Source: JANSYL01 sp965229695 (GTDB taxonomy: Bacteria; Pseudomonadota; Alphaproteobacteria; Rhodobacterales; Rhodobacteraceae). From it: DNA of 64,000 nucleotides. The DNA lies in NCBI GenBank assembly GCA_965229695.1, contig OZ245921.1, forward strand, positions 1,860,001-1,924,000, written 5' to 3'. The notes under the pieces are model-generated. The model had not been told where the DNA came from and made no database searches. It saw nothing but the letters and a program-made list of their open reading frames with translations. Shown piece by piece: positions 43,437 to 50,656 of the stretch. A program made the translations under genes and the position numbers. How positions within the stretch are numbered: the stretch's first letter is position 1; each line of letters opens with the position of its first letter.

Positions 43437-44492
43437 ATGCCTGTGACCCCGGCCAAACCTCAGCGCGCTTGGGTGGGAGATAGTAGATTTTGCGATGCAC
43501 CACCCGAAAACAGTATCTTCGCTACGACGGCCCTGGTGGCCACCGCTGGCGTCGCCTCCGCAGATGTTGCCCTGTCCGGTTCGGCCGACATGGGCGTCAG
43601 CGGCGGTGGTGCCGGCATCAATGAGTCGTTCCACACTGATATCGACGTTACGTTCACCATGTCCGGTGAAACCGACAACGGGCTGACCTTTGGCGCCTCG
43701 ATCGACCTCGACGAGTCGATCGGTGACTCTAACAATCAAGGTACCGCGCTTGAGTCTCAAGCCACTCGCAACGATGATGCGCAAGGTGGCGAGACTGTCT
43801 TCATCTCCGGCGACTTCGGTACGGTCACCATGGGTGACACCGACAGCGCATTTGACTGGGCCATCACCGAAGCTGTCGGCAACCCTGGTTCGATCGGTGA
43901 CGAAGAAACGGGTCACGAAGGTTACGTCGGTGGCAACTACCTGGACGGCTCTTATGACGGCCAGATCCTGCGCTACGACAACACTTTTGGTGACTTCGGC
44001 GTCGCGATCTCTGTTCAAGCCGATGACACTGGCGCAAATGATGCCTCCTTCGCCCTTGGTTTCCGCTATGGTTTGGACTTTGGCGGTGGCTCGGCGAACT
44101 TCGGCTTGGCGTACCACACCTCTGACGCTGGTGGCACCGCTGGTGGCGCATTTGCAGCAGGTGTTGTCGCGGCCGGTACCACGATCGACATTATCGGTTT
44201 GAGTGCTAACGTGGCGCTGGACTCCGGCTTCACCGCTGGCGTGTCTTATGCAAGCATTGACGCTGCGGGCCAGCCCGATGTTGATCACTACATGATCTCT
44301 GCCGGCTATTCGTTTGACGCCATCTCGATCGGCGCCAACTACGGTGAGTTCAACGGTGGAACCAACAATTCCGGTTATGGTATCGCAGCCTCCTACGATC
44401 TGGGCGGCGGTGCTACTGTGCACCTCGGCTACGGCAACTCGGACAACGCGAACCGCGACGCATGGTCGTTCGGTGTCGCAATGTCCTTCTAA
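43437..44492 (+). pseudogene. Porin with lost native start and signal n-region
   Basis: The mature part is a full Rhodobacteraceae-type porin: FATTALVATAGVASADVALSG is the h- and c-region of a typical porin signal peptide (cut before DVALSG), followed by beta-strands through to a terminal aromatic (AWSFGVAMSF). The expected basic N terminus (MKK-type) is missing; homology stops abruptly at about 43,510 and the frame runs back through unrelated sequence to ATG 43437 (MPVTPAKPQRAWVGD...) or GTG 43473. Neither has a good ribosome-binding site, and the n-region carries acidic residues. The gene probably lost its promoter and start when the neighbouring element arrived; a fusion that still works is possible. 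A terminator follows. Confidence 0.75.
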
Positions 44493-44810
44493 GTCGCAGT
44501 TAGCGTAACGATTATTAAAGAGCGGGGATTTCCTCGCTCTTTTTCTTTGTTCTTCATTTTGCGAATTTGACAGGAGTTCAACTAATAAAAACATCACAAA
44601 TAAGTTGCCTGATAACTGATATGCGCCTGAAATATCTTAATTGTTGAGAGGCGGTCAATTTGGTTAAAAATTTGTTAACGTTTCGTATCTGACGAACTCA
44701 TTGGCGCGACGTCTGAGTTGTCGTCGCGTGTGCAACCCCAAGTCGCCCCTCCCCTCCGTCAAGTCGTTTTTCCGCTCGCCCGCCTCGGACGCACCCGTTA
44801 GCGTCCGCCC
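44493..44810. other. Intergenic region porin-sdaA
   Basis: 318 bases. The first part holds the porin terminator; the middle (44,560-44,700) is AT-rich (AAAAATTTGTTAACG) and likely contains the sdaA promoter. No ORF, repeat or RNA gene recognised beyond that. Confidence 0.5.
44517..44549 (+). terminator. Intrinsic terminator of the porin
   Basis: AAAGAGCG ... CGCTCTTT with a loop GGGATTTCCT, followed by TTTTCTTTG. A strong hairpin with a T-run 25 bp after the porin stop, showing the gene once had its own transcription unit. Confidence 0.88.
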
Positions 44811-46226
44811 ATGTTTTTAAGCGTCTTCGACATCTTCAAGATCGGCGTTGGCCCCTCCTCGTCCCATACGATGGGGCCGATGAGCGCAGCTGCGCGGTTT
44901 CTGGGCGACCTGCGATCCGGGCGGGAAAAAGAGCCCGGGGCTGGGCAATTGGCCGCATTGGGGTGCAGTTTGCACGGCTCACTCGCCTTCACGGGCAAGG
45001 GGCATGCGACGGATCGGGCGGTGATTCTCGGGCTGTCGGGGTTTGAGCCGGCGACGTTGGACCCGGATCAGGCCGAGGCCTTGGAGGCGGAGGTGCGGGC
45101 CAAAGGCATGGTAACGCCGCCCGATTTGCCGCCGTTGCGGTTCAACCCCGACACCGATTTGGTGTTCGACTATGGGCCGCCTCTGCCCGGTCATGCCAAT
45201 GGGATGATCTTGCGCGCCTTTGACGCGGCCGGGAACCTGTATCTGGAGGAGACCTACTACTCCATCGGGGGTGGTTTCATCCTGACGGCAAAGGAACTGG
45301 CGGCGCAGGATCATGGCGGGGCCGAGGCCTTCCACGAGGAGAAGGAGGCGGCGGGCTATCCGTTCCCCTTCGGCTCGGCGCGCGAGATGCTGGCGATGGG
45401 GGCGGCAAGCGGCAAATCCATCGCCGAGATGAAATGGGCCAATGAAACCGCCGGGCAGGTGGGGAAAGAGGTTCAACACCGGCTCGGTACCGTCTGGAAG
45501 GCGATGGATGACTGCATCGATCGCGGCCTGCGGATGGAGGGGGAGCTGCCAGGCGGCCTGATGGTCAAACGCCGGGCCAAGAAGATCCACGAGCAGTTGA
45601 TGGCCGAGCGTGGCAGCAATATCGCGCAACCCCATACGGTGAACGATTGGTTGTCGGTCTATGCCATGGCGGTGAATGAGGAAAACGCCGCCGGGGGCCG
45701 GGTCGTGACCTCACCCACCAACGGGGCCGCAGGCGTCGTGCCGGCCGTGCTGCGCTATTACCGCGACCATTGTGTTGGCGCGACCGAGGATGGGCGGCGG
45801 GTGTTTCTGATGGCGGCCTCGGCAATTGGGGGGTTGATCAAGCACAACGCCTCGATCTCGGGGGCTGAGGTTGGTTGTCAGGGGGAGGTTGGCTCGGCTT
45901 CGGCCATGGCGGCGGCTGGGCTGTGCGCAGCCTTGGGTGGGACCAACGAACAGATCGAAAACGCGGCGGAAATCGCGTTGGAGCACCATCTTGGCATGAC
46001 CTGCGACCCGGTGGGGGGGCTGGTGCAGGTGCCCTGTATCGAACGCAACGGGCTGGGCGCCATCAAGGCGGTGTCAGCGGCCTCGCTTGCTCTACGTGGC
46101 GACGGCACGCATTTCATGCCGCTCGATAATTGCATCGAGGCGATGCGGCAGACCGGGCTCGACATGAACACCAAGTATAAAGAGACCAGCCAGGGTGGGT
46201 TGGCGGTGAATCTGCCGGAGTGTTGA
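44811..46226 (+). CDS. sdaA: L-serine ammonia-lyase (single-chain, iron-sulfur)
   Basis: A 471-aa [4Fe-4S] enzyme deaminating L-serine to pyruvate. Beta domain at the start (FLSVFDIFKIGVGPSSSHTMG), alpha domain from about residue 200. Cluster cysteines are within GCQGEVGSASAMAAAGL, CDPVGGLVQVPCIERN and the DNCIEAM region. The fused one-chain form and the length equal E. coli SdaA/SdaB. Ends 80 bp before the convergent LacI-type regulator gene. Confidence 0.95.
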   Translation: MFLSVFDIFKIGVGPSSSHTMGPMSAAARFLGDLRSGREKEPGAGQLAALGCSLHGSLAFTGKGHATDRAVILGLSGFEPATLDPDQAEALEAEVRAKGMVTPPDLPPLRFNPDTDLVFDYGPPLPGHANGMILRAFDAAGNLYLEETYYSIGGGFILTAKELAAQDHGGAEAFHEEKEAAGYPFPFGSAREMLAMGAASGKSIAEMKWANETAGQVGKEVQHRLGTVWKAMDDCIDRGLRMEGELPGGLMVKRRAKKIHEQLMAERGSNIAQPHTVNDWLSVYAMAVNEENAAGGRVVTSPTNGAAGVVPAVLRYYRDHCVGATEDGRRVFLMAASAIGGLIKHNASISGAEVGCQGEVGSASAMAAAGLCAALGGTNEQIENAAEIALEHHLGMTCDPVGGLVQVPCIERNGLGAIKAVSAASLALRGDGTHFMPLDNCIEAMRQTGLDMNTKYKETSQGGLAVNLPEC

Positions 46227-46305
46227 GCGCCGGCCCAGAGATTTGCGGCTGCGGCGCAGGCCGGTAAGCGAAAGATTTTAGGAACGCGACCGCGGGTGTG
46301 GCCAG

Positions 46306-47292
46306 TTAGCCCGCGCGCACCGTTTCGCCCGGCAAAAACACCGGCTCTAGCGCGATCACCTCATCGGTCAGCGCGTTTTCGGCGATAAGCTCGGCGGCTT
46401 TGCGACCGATTTCTTGCCTGCGGCTATCCATTGTGGCGATCCGCATGGGCAGACCGTCCAACACCTCGAAGGAGTTGAAGCCCGCCATCCCGATCTGCCC
46501 CGGAATATCCATGCCCCGTTCCAGGCAATAGAGCAGACCACCCGCTGCGTTGATGTCGGAGTTGTAGTAAAGGAAATCCAGATCGCCGGTCCGCTCCAGG
46601 ATTTCGGCTGTCATGCCCCGCCCGGTGCCAAAGCCCGAGGTGCCAGCATAAAAGCATTTGTCTGCCAGGCTCAGCTCCGCCTCGGCCAGACCAGCCTCGA
46701 ACCCTTGCAGGCGCTTTTGCGCGCGGTGATCGGCGATGGAGCTTGAGCCCAGATAGCCGATGCGCCGATAGCCGCGTTTGGCAATTTCCTGCGCCATCAC
46801 CCGTCCGGCCTCAAAATGGCTGATGCCAACGGCGGCGGCCACGGGGTCGCCATCGACATCCATCACTTCGACCATTGGGATGCCCGCATTGGCCATCATC
46901 GCCCGCGCGGCTTCGCTGTGTTCAAGCCCCGAAACGATCAGGCCCGATGGGCGCCAGCTGAGCATTTCATAGATGACTTTTTCTTCCAGCTCGGGGTCAT
47001 ATTTCGATGTGCCAACAACGGGTTGCAGGGGTGTGGCATCCAAAACATCGCTGATCCCCGTTAGAACATCGGGGAAGACCATATTGCCCAAAGAGGGGAT
47101 CACAACGCCCACCAAATTGACCCGGTTCGAGGCCAAAGCGCCCGCGATTTTATTGGGCACATATCCAAGGGTGCGGGCCGCCTGAAACACCCGATCCCGC
47201 GTCTTTTCCGAAACATCGCCGCGTTGGCGCAAGACCCGGCTGACCGTCATTTCCGACACGCCCGCAGCCTCGGCCACGTCGCGCAGGGTCAT
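46306..47292 (-). CDS. LacI-family transcriptional regulator
   Basis: A 328-aa repressor of the LacI/GalR family. The N-terminal HTH is LRDVAEAAGVSEMTVSRVL, followed by the hinge LGYVPNKIAGALASN and a periplasmic-binding-like effector domain (VGVVIPSLGNMVFPDVLTGI ... IGMAGFNSFEVLDGLPMRIAT). It is most like the GntR (gluconate) branch, a guess from overall pattern. An in-frame TTG at 47325 has AAAGGA before it and could be the true start, adding 11 residues. A perfect LacI-type operator lies upstream (47,386), so autoregulation is likely. No sugar genes are next to it here. Confidence 0.88.
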   Translation of the reverse strand: MTLRDVAEAAGVSEMTVSRVLRQRGDVSEKTRDRVFQAARTLGYVPNKIAGALASNRVNLVGVVIPSLGNMVFPDVLTGISDVLDATPLQPVVGTSKYDPELEEKVIYEMLSWRPSGLIVSGLEHSEAARAMMANAGIPMVEVMDVDGDPVAAAVGISHFEAGRVMAQEIAKRGYRRIGYLGSSSIADHRAQKRLQGFEAGLAEAELSLADKCFYAGTSGFGTGRGMTAEILERTGDLDFLYYNSDINAAGGLLYCLERGMDIPGQIGMAGFNSFEVLDGLPMRIATMDSRRQEIGRKAAELIAENALTDEVIALEPVFLPGETVRAG

Positions 47293-47385
47293 CTGGGGTT
47301 TGCCATCAAAGGGGTTTCGTCCGCGCAAAGACCGATCCTTTCGGGGGGCGCCTTTCGATATTGATAAGCGGCCCCTGCCGTCGCT

Positions 47386-47397
47386 GCAAGCGCTTGC
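47386..47397. promoter_or_regulatory. LacI-type operator upstream of the regulator gene
   Basis: GCAAGCGCTTGC is a perfect 12-bp palindrome with the central CG typical of LacI/GalR operators. It lies about 95 bp upstream of the ATG of the minus-strand regulator (60 bp from the alternative TTG), in its promoter region. Confidence 0.7.
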
Positions 47398-47431
47398 GCC
47401 AAGGAGGGAAATGCCAGACAACATGGGCATC

Positions 47432-47508
47432 GGCCCCGTGGCTCAACTGGATAGAGCAATCCCCTCCTAAGGGATAGGTTGCAGGTTCGAGTCCTGCCGG
47501 GGTCGCCA
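47432..47508 (+). tRNA. tRNA-Arg (anticodon CCU)
   Basis: A 77-nt cloverleaf: acceptor GGCCCCG/CGGGGTC, D arm GCTC..GAGC, anticodon arm ATCCC-CTCCTAA-GGGAT with anticodon CCT, T arm GCAGG-TTCGAGT-CCTGC, discriminator G and encoded CCA. Last recognisable core feature before the island boundary. Confidence 0.97.
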
Positions 47509-47781
47509 TGGGGATTTGCAGCGGATTTCTGGCGGGCCTTTTGGTGCGGATGATTGCGGTGTGGGCCGCATATCAGAGCTTGAAGCCAACCCGCATCACT
47601 CTTTCAGAGCGATTGCTCCAAATGACGTATCAAGAGTGCCGACACCGTTGCCCTCGCAAAGAGCCTGCGATGCGGTCGAGAGGAGAAATCTAGATCCCTA
47701 GGTTCGCATTGCATCTTCGATGCAACTGCTGGCTGTCGATTGTTCGAGAGTGTCCCTGACCTTTTCTGATAAAAGGAAGGT

Positions 47782-47826
47782 TGGTGCCGCTGAAGGGACT
47801 CGAACCCCCGACCCCATCATTACGAA
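47782..47826 (-). other. 3' fragment of tRNA-Thr (CGU): probable attachment site of the island
   Basis: On the minus strand this is the tRNA from the anticodon loop (TTCGTAA, anticodon CGT) to the encoded CCA: 3' anticodon strand TGATG, variable GGGTC, T arm GGGGG-TTCGAGT-CCCTT, acceptor CAGCGGC, discriminator A, CCA. Upstream of the loop the sequence (AATAA) no longer pairs with TGATG and no D arm exists, so this is not a tRNA gene. Such 3'-end duplicates mark the far end of elements integrated in a tRNA; the whole tRNA-Thr should lie at the other, higher-coordinate end beyond 64,000. Confidence 0.8.
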
Positions 47827-47968
47827 TTATTGGTCGCTTGCTTTGCCCAGGGTAGCCCGCGATTGCATTCCAATGTCGGGCCTAGCTTAACCTTTTGAGG
47901 AAATTGCAAAATTTTCTACTCTTAAGATCACAGCGTTGCTTCGGTTGTCTTCGTGTAGCTCTCGATCC

Positions 47969-48007
47969 CCCTACTAACGCCCTACTAAACGGGTTTTACC
48001 CTACTAA
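47969..48007 (+). repeat. Three direct repeats CCCTACTAA
   Basis: Exact copies at 47,969-47,977, 47,980-47,988 and 47,999-48,007 (starts 11 and 19 bp apart), 143-225 bp inside the tRNA-Thr fragment. The size and distance are those of arm-type integrase binding sites. Confidence 0.7.
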
Positions 48008-48059
48008 TTGGTCAGTTGAGCATCTGTCCGACACTTCGACAACGAAACTGATCGGCGGG

Positions 48060-48962
48060 TCAAATCTCGCGGATATTGTTGGCAATCCACCCCGAAGTAT
48101 CCTCGCTCACAACGTACTCCTTGTCCCAAGGCCCCCAACGCTGGCTAATTGGAACCTCTGCGTAGGGGTTGTGTACCATAGTCAGAGGACGCACTTCTCT
48201 CGACATATTCCCCAAACCAATCCGCGACCACAGGACGCCAGAAACGTGCGAAAACTCCGGGCCGGAAAAGGCAGTGCGAGGAATCTCGCCCCCTAGTCGT
48301 TCAATGGTGGGCGCGTAGTTATAGCCTTCTTCGATCACCTCGCCGGAATTTCTATCTACTCGAACAAATGCTGCCCCAATTGGGAACAATGAGCTCATGA
48401 TCAATGGTGGGTTTTCGGTCGCAACAGCTCCAAAGCGGCTGGCCGAAATAGCAATAATCCTCCTATCCGACGGACCGATAACTCCTTCCTCCAAATAGGC
48501 TTGGACCCTCTGGGACTTTGTCCAGAAAGCGCTTGTCGTCCTCAACTGAGTTTGGCGGAGCGGTACAGGTACTACCCCACCTCCTTCATTGATTGGAAGA
48601 ATGTCGGGTACTTGATCGCTGCCCTCTTCGCCCTTTGTCGGAGCGATCGCTTCGATCCACGTGCGTTGGCCTTCTTCGACAACGCACAAGTCTGGTTGCC
48701 CGCCGTCCGTGCTGCGCTCCGACCGAAGAAGAAGTTGGTGTCCAGAATGCAGCAAAGTGACGCCCAACAGCATTTCCCAAAAGCGACCATCGACGTCTTG
48801 CGCGAAGCCTTCACAGAAATCACTATCTGCATAGGGCTCATACTCCGCCCAAAGACTTTCAATGAGATCGCGCATTTCCCGCTCAGGTGCAGCGAGCCCG
48901 GCCTTAATTTTCACGTACCCAATATCGAGTCCGTCACCGTCTATGTCAAAAATTCCACACAT
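48060..48962 (-). CDS. Hypothetical protein, last gene of the restriction-modification operon
   Basis: A 300-aa soluble protein I do not recognise. Residues 55-110 contain FWEMLLGVTLLHSGHQLLL, GGQPDLCVVEEGQRTWIEAIAP: an acidic residue in a helix, a PD pair after a short loop, then an E in a strand. This resembles the PD-(D/E)xK nuclease order, but the usual Lys is absent (EAIAP). RRIIAISAS, SSLFPIGAAFVRVDR and a Trp-rich C terminus follow. AAGGGT precedes the ATG; the gap to the DUF5655 gene is 27 bp, so it is probably co-transcribed with the hsd genes. Confidence 0.6.
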   Translation of the reverse strand: MCGIFDIDGDGLDIGYVKIKAGLAAPEREMRDLIESLWAEYEPYADSDFCEGFAQDVDGRFWEMLLGVTLLHSGHQLLLRSERSTDGGQPDLCVVEEGQRTWIEAIAPTKGEEGSDQVPDILPINEGGGVVPVPLRQTQLRTTSAFWTKSQRVQAYLEEGVIGPSDRRIIAISASRFGAVATENPPLIMSSLFPIGAAFVRVDRNSGEVIEEGYNYAPTIERLGGEIPRTAFSGPEFSHVSGVLWSRIGLGNMSREVRPLTMVHNPYAEVPISQRWGPWDKEYVVSEDTSGWIANNIREI

Positions 48963-48989
48963 AAGAACCCTTCAAAAGTCACGCTGACT

Positions 48990-49901
48990 TCAAGACGCCT
49001 CGTAGCTAGCGTCAAAGAGAGCCTTGGCTCGTTCAATGTCGTGCGAATCCGAGATAGTGACCTCTAAGTCTCCAGTTCCGAAGTGGCCGATTTTTCGTAC
49101 ATCGCGTGTGAAGCCTTCCTCAAGTTCCACTTCGTCAGGGTTCACTTTCAGGTAGACCAGAACCTTTCCAGTTTGGGGGCGTACCTCTACGCAGGCGAAG
49201 TTCTTAATTCGACGGAAGGCGAAGTAGAACTTTAGCGTTTTCTCCTGAACGTCGTCTCCTATAGCCAGAAGGTAAGCTCGAACCGCTTCAAATCGGTCCT
49301 TAAGCGACTGATCGCTTTGAGCCAGGTACTCACTTGCAGTTTTGTAGGTTGTCGAACCGGTCTTTGGCTTCTGGATGGCTGCAACTGAACCGGGTTGATC
49401 GGCTGAAGCAGAAGTGAGCTGCTCCAGTAGAAGAAGATCGCCTTCGAACCGAAGATACCGGATCAGTTCAATGTTGCGGTTCATTTGGTTGACCGCGTGT
49501 GTGTCGTACTTGGTGAAATCTCCCGCAATGCAGATCAGTCTTGGCGCTGACCATTCGATCTGATCCGAAACTTCTTTGCCAAGCTTATCCATAACCAACA
49601 GCCGAAAGTCCGCTTGATGGTCCATCAGCCAATCAAGGTAAAACAGTCCCTGGTTAATTATGTTCTCGTTGGTGCTACGTTTGTATTCGATGATCACCGG
49701 GCAGTTGTTCTCGTCGATGCCAATCGTATCCATTCGCCCCCGGTTTGATGTACGGAATTCAGAAGCTAGGAACCGAACGCCCAGAAGTGCCTCTAGGTTG
49801 CTCTCAAAGATATCTTGGAGTGACTTCTCCAGCGCAACGGAACCTCCTGCGAGCTCAGTTACGCCGCCCTTTCCCATCTGAAAAATCTTAATGTCAGCCA
49901 T
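48990..49901 (-). CDS. DUF5655-domain, NucS/DUF91-like nuclease-fold protein
   Basis: A 303-aa protein. Residues 25-85 carry a PD-(D/E)xK nuclease core: GRMDTIGID, then CPVIIEYKRS (Asp ... Glu-x-Lys), as in the NucS/DUF91 group; IINQGLFYLDWLM follows. The C-terminal 110 residues (LKDRFEAVRAYLLAIGDDV ... TGDLEVTISD) match DUF5655. Such genes often sit beside type I restriction loci. Whether it cuts DNA or only binds it is unknown. It lies 14 bp after the YgjP-like gene on the same strand. Confidence 0.75.
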   Translation of the reverse strand: MADIKIFQMGKGGVTELAGGSVALEKSLQDIFESNLEALLGVRFLASEFRTSNRGRMDTIGIDENNCPVIIEYKRSTNENIINQGLFYLDWLMDHQADFRLLVMDKLGKEVSDQIEWSAPRLICIAGDFTKYDTHAVNQMNRNIELIRYLRFEGDLLLLEQLTSASADQPGSVAAIQKPKTGSTTYKTASEYLAQSDQSLKDRFEAVRAYLLAIGDDVQEKTLKFYFAFRRIKNFACVEVRPQTGKVLVYLKVNPDEVELEEGFTRDVRKIGHFGTGDLEVTISDSHDIERAKALFDASYEAS

Positions 49902-49915
49902 ATTTCGTCTTCTTT

Positions 49916-50656
49916 CTACCTGGCCAAAATCGCTTCTGCCATTCCATCGAGGCGTCCTTTTGTACTACGCCAGGTCGGCAAAAGCCGATCCAGTTCCCGA
50001 TAAAATCGCTGGCTGTGATTGTGCTCTCTTAGGTGGCAAATCTCATGTGTAATTACGTAATCAATGCACTCGCTAGGGGCCTTAACGAGATCCGGATTGA
50101 GTATCACTTGCCCGGAAGCTGAACAGCTACCCCATTGCTTTTTCATTCTTAACAGCTTCATTGGCGGGGTCACCGACAACCAAGGTATGGTTGTAGCCAC
50201 TTCATCCATACGCTTCTTGAGAATGTTCGCTGCTCGCTCTCTGTACCATGCTTCCAGAAGGGCAGCGACAGCACGGGTATCCGGGGCGCGACACACTACT
50301 TCAAGTCTTCCTCGTAGCAGCTTCACATTCGGCTTTGTGTCTTTCTGGTCCAGTACTTTCAGCAGGTAGCGCCGTCCGAGATAGTAGTGGCTTTCTCCGC
50401 TCACATATTCCCGTGGGAGAATGTACTTCAAACGCCGCTGAGCTTCCTCAACACGGGTCGTTATCCATCTGGCACGCTTTAGAACCGCATCTTTGATTTC
50501 TTTGGGCCGAGCTGCGCAGGGTGCATCGACTTGGATCGCTCCATTGGGGAAGACATGGATCGAGATCGAACCTTGCTTCTCTGGGTAGTGAAACAAGGCA
50601 TAGTCATACTTGGTTCCGCCGTAGTTAAACGAGTGCTGGTTCACTAGCTCAGACAT
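49916..50656 (-). CDS. YgjP-like M48-type zinc metallopeptidase (COG1451)
   Basis: A 246-aa predicted zinc peptidase of the YgjP/DUF45 family, related to SprT and WSS1. The metal motif is THEICHLREHNHSQRFYREL (HExxH with the third His five residues on, typical of YgjP). MKKQWGSCSASGQVILNPDL is the second family block. The start at 50656 has GGGTAAAG upstream and overlaps the hsdR stop by 8 bp, so it is translationally coupled to HsdR. This family recurs next to type I R-M loci; its role there is unproven. Confidence 0.85.
   Translation of the reverse strand: MSELVNQHSFNYGGTKYDYALFHYPEKQGSISIHVFPNGAIQVDAPCAARPKEIKDAVLKRARWITTRVEEAQRRLKYILPREYVSGESHYYLGRRYLLKVLDQKDTKPNVKLLRGRLEVVCRAPDTRAVAALLEAWYRERAANILKKRMDEVATTIPWLSVTPPMKLLRMKKQWGSCSASGQVILNPDLVKAPSECIDYVITHEICHLREHNHSQRFYRELDRLLPTWRSTKGRLDGMAEAILAR

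Larger units (their letters stand above)
47509..48059. other. Island boundary region, no gene
   Basis: 551 bases without a credible gene. It holds, in order: an inverted repeat TTGCATC-TTC-GATGCAA (47,709-47,725), the tRNA-Thr 3' fragment (47,782-47,826), and three CCCTACTAA direct repeats (47,969-48,007). Short ORFs here lack ribosome-binding sites and have no recognisable protein match. Confidence 0.6.

Noticed and set aside
43308..44597. Minus-strand 429-aa ORF over the porin
   Set aside because: Antisense to a recognisable porin barrel, no family match; also spans the porin terminator.
47508..47693. 61-aa ORF after tRNA-Arg
   Set aside because: Starts on the tRNA's last base, no ribosome-binding site, no match.
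47782..47826. Functional tRNA-Thr gene
   Set aside because: Only the 3' half is present; no D arm or 5' acceptor strand.
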